Assembly (NCBI GenBank): GCA_947496695.1
Contig: CANMEI010000001.1
Location: forward strand, 186,001-250,000
Reading direction: 5' to 3'
DNA length: 64,000 nucleotides
DNA from: an uncultured Cellulophaga sp.
GTDB taxonomy: Bacteria > Bacteroidota > Bacteroidia > Flavobacteriales > Flavobacteriaceae
Made by a program: the position numbers and the translations under genes. Below are positions 38,701 through 45,781 of this stretch, piece after piece; the first letter of the stretch is position 1; each line of letters opens with the position of its first letter. Under the pieces are notes generated by a model. It had not been told where the DNA came from and searched no databases. It saw only the letters and a program-made list of their open reading frames with translations.

Positions 38701-39877
38701 TAGCATCATTCCTTGGTAATTCTCCTGCACTTGAAACATTGAAAAACCCAGAAGGATCCCCATTCATTTGCCCTATTCTTGTTTTTTCAGATTGTGATTC
38801 TCCTAAATCTTGAATAGCCACAATATTTCGAACATTATCTGTTTCTTGAATTTTATTGGTTACCCAAACTTCAATAGCTGTAATTTGAACATTACTATTT
38901 ATATAAGGGTAATTCTCCAAGGCATCATCATAATTATCTCTAAAATACTGTGATAAGAAAAAGTGTTTATCATCATCATAATCTAAAGCAGACAAAGAAA
39001 AATCATTAACAGCGCTACCACCTTCTGCAACAACTGAAGTAGTTTGTGATTGTTGATTTGAATACACCGCAGTTACGGTGGTTTTACCAAATTTCAATTC
39101 TGTTTTAACACCAAAAAGACTTTGTGAACCTTGAATTAAACTACTATTTAAAGGCATACTTACATTACCAACCTCTATTTTCTGTAAAATATCATCTTCA
39201 TTGGGCGTATATTCCAATTTTACAATATTTTGAAAATCAAAAGTTGCTTCTGTATCATAATTTGCATTTACCTCAAGTTTTTCTCCTATTTTACCTAATA
39301 AACTTAAACTAATACGTTGATCAAAATCAAAAGATAAATTAGTTCTATTTCTTGGTGATAAAGAAGGGTTATCATTTTTTTGCCAAATAACACCCAAATC
39401 CATTGCCACAGAACCTTGCGGAATAACTTCTATTGTATTTCCGCCAAAAATAGATTCAAAAAAACTATTATTTACATAAAAGTTTGGCAGTAAATTTTTT
39501 CGCGCTTCTTCACTTCCTTCTTTTTTACCTGTATACGCATCCATCTTATCTTTAAAATAAGATTTCATATTCTCTTTCCTAACTAATTCTTGGTATTGTG
39601 CTGGTGTTAAAATAATAGGGTAGCTAATATCAAATTCACCAACTGTTTCTGTGTAAATATAACTATCTAAAGTAGGGTCATAAGTATACTTTGAAACTAT
39701 ACTATTCGGATTATTCATTCTTAAACTACCTAAAGTATATCCTGTTTTAACAGAATCAACTTCTTGTTCGTTTGCTTCTTGCGCAACTATAAATTGCGTA
39801 AAACCAAATAAAATAATAAATACAACGAGTTGCTTAAACCCTTTGTATTTAAGTGAAATTTTTGCCCTATTTTTCAA
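32729..39877 (-). CDS. sprA: Cell surface protein SprA, T9SS outer-membrane translocon
   Basis: A 2382-residue protein, the giant single-chain beta-barrel that forms the T9SS outer-membrane channel and is needed for gliding and cargo export in Flavobacterium (called Sov in Porphyromonas). It has a signal peptide (ending FIVAQ), SprA N-terminal repeats (SYPIILTPAQYQELVRKENM; NRTNLSFDFDQRISLSLLGKIGEKL), long beta-rich stretches and a final aromatic strand (SGFTVIYNFGN). The frame begins with TTG at 39877; the first ATG is codon 54, after the signal peptide, so TTG is the likely start. The ruvA stop is 5 bp upstream, which suggests coupling. Confidence 0.96.
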   Translation of the reverse strand: MKNRAKISLKYKGFKQLVVFIILFGFTQFIVAQEANEQEVDSVKTGYTLGSLRMNNPNSIVSKYTYDPTLDSYIYTETVGEFDISYPIILTPAQYQELVRKENMKSYFKDKMDAYTGKKEGSEEARKNLLPNFYVNNSFFESIFGGNTIEVIPQGSVAMDLGVIWQKNDNPSLSPRNRTNLSFDFDQRISLSLLGKIGEKLEVNANYDTEATFDFQNIVKLEYTPNEDDILQKIEVGNVSMPLNSSLIQGSQSLFGVKTELKFGKTTVTAVYSNQQSQTTSVVAEGGSAVNDFSLSALDYDDDKHFFLSQYFRDNYDDALENYPYINSNVQITAIEVWVTNKIQETDNVRNIVAIQDLGESQSEKTRIGQMNGDPSGFFNVSSAGELPRNDANDYSPDLIGSGGVLTSQIRDISTVEAGFSVSGYQVNQGFDYSILENARKLTSGTDYEYDDQLGYISLSQQLSSDEVLAVAFQYTYKGQVYQVGEFANQVSSSSTTSTSNTLVLKLLKSSITTVSDPIWDLMMKNIYSTGAYSMSQDDFTFNILYSDPTSRNYITKVNDTGWPTGLEERILLEVFNFDRLNTYNDVQTGGDGFFDFYEGITVDATRGRIIFTKVEPFGEYLFDVLGGGTYDLDNDQGYNDNQKKYVFRDMYASTQADALEDTEKDKFELRGSYKSDSSSGISIGAFNVAQGSVTVSTNGRVLTEGIDYTVNYTAGTVQIIDPSLQASDTPITISVEDSATFGQQTQTFAGVNVEHQVSKDFLVGATLLNFSQKPQTQKTNYGSESVNNTMFGLNTNYSTELPFLTRLVNKLPNIDTDVPSNLSVRGEIAVLMPGTPSSDDFDGETTTYIDDFEGSESSIDIKSSLGWYLASTPLEFGNSGQLYGSSTTDPANLENGYGRAKMAWYSIDPVFYTTQRPSDISDSDVSTNKTRRIYVDEIFPETELAVGETTVQTTLDISYYPNEKGPYNNNPTFDSEQATDKWGGIMRPLTTTDFEQSNVEYIEFWVLDPYVDGEATSTGEFVINIGNISEDVLKDGKKQYENGLPGVGSSDIVTETSWGQVPSTTALVYAFDVDEDNRALQDVGYDGLADADEASIFTNNTGSDPALDNYEYYLNLDGSIPERYYNYNNLEGNSPVDVTDTDRGSTTLPDVEDIDRDFTMNTINSYYEYRIPINSGVTIDDDYVADIVETEISGTTIPDGSIVSSRWIQYKIPLTEFTDAIGGISDFRSMSFMRMYLTGFDSDITLRLATLDLIRGDWRSYSTTLQPDIDDNPDDDGTTVEISTVSIEENSSKTPIPYVLPPGVEREQLNSNNTIVDQNEQSLSFIVENLEPEDSRAVYKNVDIDIRQYEKLKMFIHAEEILDSDYVDGETPLVGFIRIGTDFSDNFYHIEIPLQFSSYDSSLDEEVWPDLNELTIELSDLSLVKSAGILSESLTDVNYYEIVDGEAVLVDEFADRTDGVPRIGIKGNPSLGSIEGLMIGVKNIDDENASGEIWFNELRLAGIDQDGGWAAIAAVDLNIADFATLSASGLHSTTGFGSIDQTTTERSLEDVSSYDVVTNVNLGQLLPNKWGIKLPFNYGISEEMITPEYDPVYEDLKLSDRIAAASTQEEKDEILEQAQEYTKRTSINFIGVRKNRSEKADANFYDIENFTFNYSYNETNYHDFEYEDVKEQDISTGFVYNHAFKPLNVAPFVKKDSLFTGEYWKWLKELNLNLLPTSVSINSNINRSFNQQQYRDVLEAGVESLDLPLLQQRNYLFTWQYSLNYSLSKSLTVNLQGSNNNIVRNYYEEDGNTASEINEELGIWDGFWDLGEPNTYAQQMQLNYDLPFKMVPALEFINGQYTYTSNFDWQRGGDALSEAAGENINTVQNANTHTLSANMNMQKLYDLVGLKKVKGNSRAKSAKKEVSKVSTGKKGKDESENKTSPLFNTFVDFVTMVKRVNFTYNQSGGIVLPGYTQSVGFIGTTKPSSAYVFGGQNSDIRYEAAKRGWLTTFTDFSDQFVKSINRQLNITATVQPINDLTIDLSADRQYSNSYEESFTVNSLGDDVFEYEELIGNDYGNFSISTVMFGTAFKKSDEARSETFETFKENRLIIANRILADRNQTAGTLDDDGFPEQYSKTNQSVMLPAFFAAYTGQSADRVNLDEKREIPIPNWSLKYTGLMNNKWFKKKFKRFSLSHGYRASYSINSYQTNLTKVQLLNEGLDPVDSETLDILPDINISNIVLTDQFNPLVKVDFEMKNSLSVLAEISTNRTLSLSFDNSLLTEINGKDYTLGLGYRFKDVQVVTNIGGQKTRLKGDLNIKIDGTLRNNVTYIRSLDIENNEITSGQDLFSLKYSMDYALSKNLSATFFYDHSYSKYAVSTAYPQTTINSGFTVIYNFGN

Positions 39878-39882
39878 ACTTA

Positions 39883-40464
39883 TTACAAATTTTTAAGCGA
39901 AAGCTTTATAATGTCTTCCACACTTAGTGAAGCATCTTGGCTTAAAACTTTGTCAACAATTTTTTCAGATTGTTTCCGCATAAAACCAAGAACTTCTAAA
40001 GCAGATAACGCTTCATCTTTATTTGTATTGTTTGAAATTGCCGAAACTTCGTCAATATCGTATATTTTTAAAACTTTATCCTTTAAATCAAGAATAACCC
40101 TTTGCGCTGTTTTAGCCCCAATACCTTTTACCGACTGAATAGCCGCAACATTACCAGTCGCAATTGCATCTCTAACTTGAATAGGTGCCATTGATGATAA
40201 CATTGTTCTTGCCGTACTTGAACCAATACCTGAAACCGACAATAATAATCTAAAAATTTCTCTTTCAGATTTCTCATAAAAACCAAATAAAGTATGTGAA
40301 TCTTCTTTAATTTGAAGATGTGTAAATAATTGAATACTCTCAGAATCGGTAATGTTAGAAAAAGTATTTAATGAAATATTTACAAAGTACCCAATGCCAT
40401 TACACTCAACAACCACATGTGTTGGATTTTTTTCTACTAATTTTCCTTTCAAGTGGTGTATCAT
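39883..40464 (-). CDS. ruvA: Holliday junction DNA helicase subunit RuvA
   Basis: A 193-residue DNA-binding subunit of the RuvAB branch-migration complex. It has the OB-fold domain (1-63, MIHHLKGKLVEKNPTHVVVECNGIGY), the helix-hairpin-helix domain (about 70-140, LLSVSGIGSSTARTML and VKGIGAKTAQRVILDLKDK) and the C-terminal RuvB-contacting domain (about 148-193). Length is normal. Its stop is 5 bp before the sprA start. Confidence 0.97.
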   Translation of the reverse strand: MIHHLKGKLVEKNPTHVVVECNGIGYFVNISLNTFSNITDSESIQLFTHLQIKEDSHTLFGFYEKSEREIFRLLLSVSGIGSSTARTMLSSMAPIQVRDAIATGNVAAIQSVKGIGAKTAQRVILDLKDKVLKIYDIDEVSAISNNTNKDEALSALEVLGFMRKQSEKIVDKVLSQDASLSVEDIIKLSLKNL

Positions 40465-40492
40465 AATTTTAAAATTTGAATTGTTATAAAAT

Positions 40493-40539
40493 AAAAGTCT
40501 AATCTTTAAAAATAGTTAGTTTTCAAAGATTAGACTTTT
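40493..40539 (-). terminator. Terminator of the malic enzyme gene
   Basis: A 15-bp perfect stem (AAAAGTCTAATCTTT with its complement) with a 17-base loop in the 96-bp gap after the malic enzyme stop. On the minus strand the stem ends in a T-rich run, as expected for an intrinsic terminator. Confidence 0.75.
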
Positions 40540-40560
40540 TATATTTTTATTATTTAATAT

Positions 40561-42846
40561 TTATTTTGATTTTTTGCGCTTCTCCCTTTCTTGAACGTCA
40601 ATAGTTGCGACAGCTGCCATGTTTACCATTTCATCAACACTTGCTCCTAATTGAAGAATATGTACAGATTTTTTTAACCCTAATAAAATAGGGCCAATAC
40701 TATCTGCTTTATTTAATTCTTTCAACATTTTATAGGTGATATTCGCCGCTTCTAAATTAGGAAATATTAAAGTGTTTACTTTTTTACCCGCAAGTTTCGA
40801 AAAAGGGAATTTACTCTCATGTAATTCTTTATTTAAAGCAAAATCCATTTGAACTTCTCCATCTACGACCAAATCAGGTCTAGATTCGTGCAATAATTTT
40901 GCAGCCTCTCTAACCTTAGTTGCGTTTGGATGTGTTGATGAACCAAAGTTTGCATAAGAGACCAATGCCATAACAGGATCAAAACCAAATGTAGAAGCTA
41001 CATTTGCTGTCATTTTTGCAATTTCAGCAATTTCAGCTGCAGAAGGGTCTATATTTATAGACGTATCTGCTAAAAACAAAGGTCCACGATCAGTAATCAT
41101 GATATTTACCGTTGCTACTTTTTCAACATTTGACGCTTTACCTACTACTTCAAAAATAGGCTTAACAACTGTTGGATATGCTCTTGAGTAGCCTGATATC
41201 ATACTATCTGCATCACCTTCCATTACCATCATTGCTGCAAAATAATTACGTTCACGCATTTTAGATTTTGCATTATAAAGAGTAACACCACTTCTTTTAC
41301 GCGCTTCCCAATATTTAGTTGCATAATGATCTTTCTCCGCTATAAACTCATCATCCTTAGGATCAATAATTTTTACATCTGCATCAAACTCTAATTCTTT
41401 TTTAAGTTCTTCAATAACTTCTTTATTACCTAATAAAATAGGTATTGCAATACCTTCTTCATAAGCTATTTGAGCTGCTTTTAAAACATCTAGATGATCA
41501 GCTTCTGCAAAAACAATTTTCTTACAATCCATTTTTGCTCTGTTATGTAATAAACGAACTAATTTATTGTCATTACCTAAACGTTGCAACAATTCTTCTT
41601 TATACTTATCCCAATCTTCAATCGGATTTTTAGCCACACCACTTTCCATTGCTGCTTTAGCTACAGCAGGTGGTATTTCTGCAATTAGTCTTGGATCAAA
41701 AGGTTTTGGAATAATATACTCTTTACCAAAAGCTAAACGTGTTTCACCATAAGCAATGTTTACTTGTTCAGGAACCGGCTGTTTTGCTAGTTCAGCTAAA
41801 GCCTTTACCGCTGACATTTTCATTGCTTCATTAATTTTAGTAGCCCTAACATCTAAAGCCCCTCTAAAAATAAATGGAAAACCTAAAACATTATTTACTT
41901 GATTAGGATGATCAGATCGGCCAGTTGCCATGATAATATCTTTTCGTGTTTTAACCGCTAAATCATATGCAATCTCAGGATCAGGGTTAGCCATTGCAAA
42001 AACAATTGGATCTTTTGCCATTACTAATAACATTTCTGGAGAAACAACATCAGCAATTGAAAGACCAACAAATACATCGGCACCATTCATTGCTTCTAAC
42101 AATGTATCTATTTTTCTATCAGAAGCAAATTCTAATTTTTCTTTTGATAGGTTCTCTCTGTCTCTTCTAATAACACCTTTACTATCAAGCATTACGATAT
42201 TTTCATCTTTTGCTCCAAAGGCTTTATACAATCGCGTACAAGAAACAGCCGCTGCTCCTGCTCCACTAATTACAATACGCACATCTTCAATTTTTTTGTT
42301 GGTAATATCCAAAGCATTTAACAATGCCGCTGCAGATATAATTGCCGTTCCGTGCTGATCATCATGCATTACCGGAATATCCAACTCTTCTTTTAACCTT
42401 CTTTCTATTTCAAAAGCCTCAGGTGCTTTTATATCTTCAAGATTAATACCTCCAAAAGTTGGAGCTATCATTTTTACAGTTTCAATAAATTTATCTACAT
42501 CTTCAGTATCAACCTCAATGTCCATACCATCAATATCTGCAAATATTTTAAATAACAATCCTTTACCTTCCATTACAGGTTTTGATGCTTCAGGACCTAT
42601 ATTACCTAATCCTAAAACAGCTGTACCATTAGATATAACAGCTACTAGATTTCCTTTAGATGTGTATTTATAGGCGTTATCTTTATCCTTTGCTATCTCT
42701 AAACAAGGTTCTGCTACGCCTGGAGAATAAGCCAATGCTAAATCTCTTTGCGTTGCATATGGTTTTGTAGGTACAATTTTAATTTTACCTGGTTGAGGTT
42801 TTGCGTGATAAACTAATGCTTCTCTTCGTTTAGATTCTTTACTCAT
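40561..42846 (-). CDS. maeB: NADP-dependent malic enzyme with phosphotransacetylase-like domain
   Basis: A 761-residue fusion protein of the MaeB type that decarboxylates malate to pyruvate and makes NADPH. The malic enzyme part (about 1-425) shows PYATQRDLALAYSPGVAEPC, MHDDQHGTAI and the nucleotide fold VISGAGAAAVSC. The C-terminal part (about 430-755) is a phosphotransacetylase-like domain, thought to be regulatory in this family. A -7 box is found 21 bp upstream. It stands alone between two terminators. Confidence 0.96.
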   Translation of the reverse strand: MSKESKRREALVYHAKPQPGKIKIVPTKPYATQRDLALAYSPGVAEPCLEIAKDKDNAYKYTSKGNLVAVISNGTAVLGLGNIGPEASKPVMEGKGLLFKIFADIDGMDIEVDTEDVDKFIETVKMIAPTFGGINLEDIKAPEAFEIERRLKEELDIPVMHDDQHGTAIISAAALLNALDITNKKIEDVRIVISGAGAAAVSCTRLYKAFGAKDENIVMLDSKGVIRRDRENLSKEKLEFASDRKIDTLLEAMNGADVFVGLSIADVVSPEMLLVMAKDPIVFAMANPDPEIAYDLAVKTRKDIIMATGRSDHPNQVNNVLGFPFIFRGALDVRATKINEAMKMSAVKALAELAKQPVPEQVNIAYGETRLAFGKEYIIPKPFDPRLIAEIPPAVAKAAMESGVAKNPIEDWDKYKEELLQRLGNDNKLVRLLHNRAKMDCKKIVFAEADHLDVLKAAQIAYEEGIAIPILLGNKEVIEELKKELEFDADVKIIDPKDDEFIAEKDHYATKYWEARKRSGVTLYNAKSKMRERNYFAAMMVMEGDADSMISGYSRAYPTVVKPIFEVVGKASNVEKVATVNIMITDRGPLFLADTSINIDPSAAEIAEIAKMTANVASTFGFDPVMALVSYANFGSSTHPNATKVREAAKLLHESRPDLVVDGEVQMDFALNKELHESKFPFSKLAGKKVNTLIFPNLEAANITYKMLKELNKADSIGPILLGLKKSVHILQLGASVDEMVNMAAVATIDVQEREKRKKSK

Positions 42847-42866
42847 AACTCTAATAGTTTAAAAAA

Positions 42867-42874
42867 CAAATTTA
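42867..42874 (-). promoter_or_regulatory. Candidate -7 box of the malic enzyme gene
   Basis: The minus strand reads TAAATTTG, an exact TAnnTTTG match, 20 bases before the start codon. No clear -33 TTG is visible. Confidence 0.45.
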
Positions 42875-42916
42875 AGAGTATTCTTTATAAGAACAGCATC
42901 TTAATGTTATTAAAAA

Positions 42917-42948
42917 GATAAAGCCCTTTTTTGTAAAAGGGCTTTATC
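42917..42948 (-). terminator. Strong intrinsic terminator of the 41-residue protein gene
   Basis: A 14-bp perfect stem (GATAAAGCCCTTTT with AAAAGGGCTTTATC) and a 4-base loop. On the minus strand it is followed by TTTTTAATAAC. It lies about 66 bp beyond the stop of the small membrane protein gene at 43014. Confidence 0.8.
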
Positions 42949-43013
42949 AATATTCGAATCTAAAATAATTAAGTAGGTGATAAATTCACAAAAAGTTAGC
43001 TTATAATAAAATT

Positions 43014-43139
43014 CTATATAATACCAATACTGCTTAAAATTAAACAAACAGCGACAGCACTAAGAATGCATATTAAAACACCAACCATAAGAGTTAGGAA
43101 TCCGTTAAGTACTTTTGTACCAATAGTAACATTTTCCAT
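43014..43139 (-). CDS. Small single-span membrane protein, 41 residues
   Basis: An open frame of 41 codons starting with ATG at 43139 and ending with TAG. The product (MENVTIGTKVLNGFLTLMVG, then a hydrophobic stretch to SSIGII) has a polar N-terminus of about 13 residues and one long hydrophobic helix (about 14-41) that includes two cysteines. It has its own terminator downstream and a box one base off the -7 consensus (TATTTTTA) about 14 bases upstream. The context therefore fits a real, separately transcribed micro-protein. No family is recognised and no function is proposed. Confidence 0.55.
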   Translation of the reverse strand: MENVTIGTKVLNGFLTLMVGVLICILSAVAVCLILSSIGII

Positions 43140-43234
43140 ATTTGTGTTCTTTAGACTTAAAAATAGTAAATAAATAATTAAAAACCATTATTTTATCAAT
43201 TTAATAGATAAAAAACGTATTTTTTAATGTTTTT

Positions 43235-44476
43235 TCAATTTAAAATTTTCAAAAGTATAAAATCAACGATTTTTTTAGTTGCACCTGAATTTTGAGAAAT
43301 ATATTGTTGATTAATTACTGCTGTTGTTTTATAAAAATTAGAATCGTCTAATAAATTCATTATCAACAATTTAAAATCATTTTTAGTATTTATTGTAATA
43401 ACTCCTTTTTTCTTCACTAAGTCTTCAGCTTCTTTGAACCCTGAATAATTAGGACCAATAAGTACTGGAATACCAAAAACTGCAGGCTCTAATGTATTAT
43501 GAAGACCTGTAGCAAACCCTCCCCCTACATAAGCTATAGTAGCATAACTATATATTTTAGTTAAAATACCTATTGTATCTACTATAAGCACATCATAATC
43601 ACATAAATTATGATACTTCATTTCAGAATACAATATTACTTTTTTAGTAATTGAAGCTTTAAGTTTCACCACTGCTTCTTTTTTGATTGTATGAGGTGCT
43701 AAAACGTATTTTAATGCAACATCTGAAGTATTTATAAAATCAACAAGCACTTCTTCATCTTCAGGCCACGTACTACCCGCAACTAAACACTGTTTTTCTC
43801 CCTTAAAAACATCTATAAAAGTTAATTGATTATCACGATCTAAAATTTCTAACACTCGATCAAAACGTGTATCACCACCAATACTACTGTTAGTATACCC
43901 AATGGTTTGTAATAATTTTTTTGAATTCTCGTCTTGCACAAAAAAATGAGTAAAAGCTTTTAAGCTTCTTTTCATAAACGAGCCATAACTTTTAAAGAAA
44001 ATCTGCCTCTGATTAAATATTGATGCTATTAGTAAGGTAGGAATATTACGACTATATAACTCCTTTAAATAATTAGGCCAAATTTCATATTTTACAAAAA
44101 TCACCAACTCTGGTTTTACTAAATTCAAAAACTTATTTACATTCTTTTTTGTGTCTAACGGGAGGTAAGTAATAAAATCAGCTACATTTGAATTTTTCTT
44201 TACTTCATAGCCTGAAGGGGAAAAAAATGTCACCAAAATTTTATATTTAGGATAAGTTTGTTTCAATGCTTCAATAACAGGAAGACCCTGCTCAAATTCA
44301 CCTAAACTTGCTACATGTATCCAAATAATCTTAAAACTAGTTAACTTATTTTCTTTTAAATAAGGGTATACTTTTTTTCGCCCATTTACGAACAAATTTA
44401 GTTTTTTATTAAAAAGAGCTATTATCTTTAATGTAAAACCAACAATATAAACCGAACAATTGTATATAAAACCCAC
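43235..44476 (-). CDS. waaA: 3-deoxy-D-manno-octulosonic acid (Kdo) transferase
   Basis: A glycosyltransferase that adds Kdo to lipid A precursor at the inner membrane. Family marks are the N-terminal membrane helix (FIYNCSVYIVGFTLKIIALFN), WIHVASLGEFEQGLPVIEAL with the catalytic Glu region, LVAGSTWPEDEE and GPNYSGFKEAEDLV. The frame runs up to an ATG at 44557, adding 27 residues (MCKFTKTSRTTQSIYLKK...) unlike the family and leaving only 13 bp to the divergent aminotransferase gene. A GTG at 44476 sits exactly where homologues start (413 residues), so I prefer it. The ATG remains possible. Confidence 0.9.
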   Translation of the reverse strand: MGFIYNCSVYIVGFTLKIIALFNKKLNLFVNGRKKVYPYLKENKLTSFKIIWIHVASLGEFEQGLPVIEALKQTYPKYKILVTFFSPSGYEVKKNSNVADFITYLPLDTKKNVNKFLNLVKPELVIFVKYEIWPNYLKELYSRNIPTLLIASIFNQRQIFFKSYGSFMKRSLKAFTHFFVQDENSKKLLQTIGYTNSSIGGDTRFDRVLEILDRDNQLTFIDVFKGEKQCLVAGSTWPEDEEVLVDFINTSDVALKYVLAPHTIKKEAVVKLKASITKKVILYSEMKYHNLCDYDVLIVDTIGILTKIYSYATIAYVGGGFATGLHNTLEPAVFGIPVLIGPNYSGFKEAEDLVKKKGVITINTKNDFKLLIMNLLDDSNFYKTTAVINQQYISQNSGATKKIVDFILLKILN

Positions 44477-44570
44477 TTTGTTTTTGTTTGGCGCTAAATT
44501 ACATTTCTTTAAATAAATAGATTGGGTTGTTCTGCTAGTTTTTGTAAATTTACACATCTAATTATACAAG

Positions 44571-45725
44571 ATGCGAAAAATACAAATGGTTGACCTAAAA
44601 GGTCAATACGAAGCCATTAAAGAGCAAATAAACACAACATTCTCTACAATTCTAGAAACCTCTGCATATATTAACGGACCTGAAGTTCATGGTTTTCAAA
44701 AAGATTTAGAAGACTATTTAGGCGTAAAACATGTAATACCTTGTGCAAACGGAACTGATGCTTTACAAATAGCAATGATGGGTTTAGGATTAAAACCTGG
44801 TGATGAAGTTATTACTGCTGATTTTACCTTTGCTGCTACTGTTGAAGTGATTGCACTTCTTCAACTTACACCTGTTTTAGTTGATGTTGATCCTCATACT
44901 TTCAACATTACACCAGAAGCTATTGAGAAAGTTATTACCCCTAAAACTAAAGCTATAGTCCCTGTTCATTTATTTGGCCAATGTGCCGATATGGATGCCA
45001 TTTTAACAATTGCAAAAAAACACAACCTTTTTGTAATTGAAGACAATGCTCAAGCAATTGGTGCTGATTATTATGATAAAGATGGTAACAAACATAAAGC
45101 AGGAACTATGGGGCATGTTGCTGCTACGTCATTTTTTCCTTCTAAAAACTTAGGTGCTTATGGTGACGGTGGCGCTATTTTCACAAATGATGATGAACTA
45201 GCACACACGTTAAGAAGCATTGTAAATCATGGCATGTACGAACGCTATCATCATGATGTTGTTGGTGTAAACTCAAGATTAGATAGTTTACAAGCTGCAG
45301 TGCTTAGAGCAAAACTTCCATTATTAGATTCTTATAATGAAAAAAGAAGAAATGCTGCTCGCAAGTATAATAAAGCGCTTGAAAATATTTCTGGAATTAC
45401 TCTACCTACTACTACAAAAGGTTGCGGAATAATTTGCGAGAAATGTCCTTGCCACGTTTTTCATCAATATACTTTAAAAATTACGAATGGTAAACGAGAT
45501 GAATTAGTAAAACATTTGAATGAAAAAGGAATTCCTTGCGGTGTTTATTACCCTATTCCTTTACATAAACAAAAGGCTTATACTGATGATCGGTACAATG
45601 ATGATGATTTTAAAATAACAAATCAACTTTCAAAAGAAGTTATTTCATTACCAATGCATACTGAGCTTGATGATGAACAGATTAACTTTATTACAAATAC
45701 CATTATCGAGTTTATTACCCAATAA
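44571..45725 (+). CDS. DegT/DnrJ/EryC1/StrS family PLP-dependent aminotransferase
   Basis: A 384-residue sugar aminotransferase fold enzyme acting on nucleotide-linked keto sugars for surface polysaccharide. Key parts are MVDLKGQYEAIKEQI, the cofactor-binding FVIEDNAQAIGA and Lys192 in FFPSKNLGAYGDGG, which forms the internal aldimine with PLP. A loop at 284-298 is rich in cysteine (Cys285, 289, 292, 294, then His295 and His298), possibly metal-binding. It is divergent from the Kdo transferase gene and followed by galE, so an LPS or glycan role fits. The exact sugar is unknown. Confidence 0.92.
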   Translation: MRKIQMVDLKGQYEAIKEQINTTFSTILETSAYINGPEVHGFQKDLEDYLGVKHVIPCANGTDALQIAMMGLGLKPGDEVITADFTFAATVEVIALLQLTPVLVDVDPHTFNITPEAIEKVITPKTKAIVPVHLFGQCADMDAILTIAKKHNLFVIEDNAQAIGADYYDKDGNKHKAGTMGHVAATSFFPSKNLGAYGDGGAIFTNDDELAHTLRSIVNHGMYERYHHDVVGVNSRLDSLQAAVLRAKLPLLDSYNEKRRNAARKYNKALENISGITLPTTTKGCGIICEKCPCHVFHQYTLKITNGKRDELVKHLNEKGIPCGVYYPIPLHKQKAYTDDRYNDDDFKITNQLSKEVISLPMHTELDDEQINFITNTIIEFITQ

Positions 45726-45739
45726 TTTTTTAAATACTA

Positions 45740-45747
45740 TAGATTTG
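45740..45747 (+). promoter_or_regulatory. Candidate -7 box of galE
   Basis: TAGATTTG matches TAnnTTTG exactly in the 56-bp gap between the aminotransferase gene and galE, 34 bases before the galE ATG. No -33 TTG is evident. Confidence 0.35.
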
Positions 45748-45781
45748 GCATTAGCTAAACAATAATTACAAAAGCATAAAA

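Larger units (their letters stand above)
42847..43234. other. Gap holding a terminator and an unlisted small gene
   Basis: The 388 bp between the malic enzyme and Kdo transferase genes contain the malic enzyme promoter, a strong hairpin and a 41-codon open frame on the minus strand (each listed separately). The remainder (43140-43234) is AT-rich spacer without visible structure. Confidence 0.5.

Noticed and set aside
41930..42358. 142-codon plus-strand frame inside the malic enzyme gene
   Set aside because: Antisense to a conserved catalytic domain; low-complexity Ser/Ile-rich product.
42951..42960. TTCGAATC resembling a tRNA T-loop
   Set aside because: No acceptor stem, anticodon arm or D arm can be formed around it.
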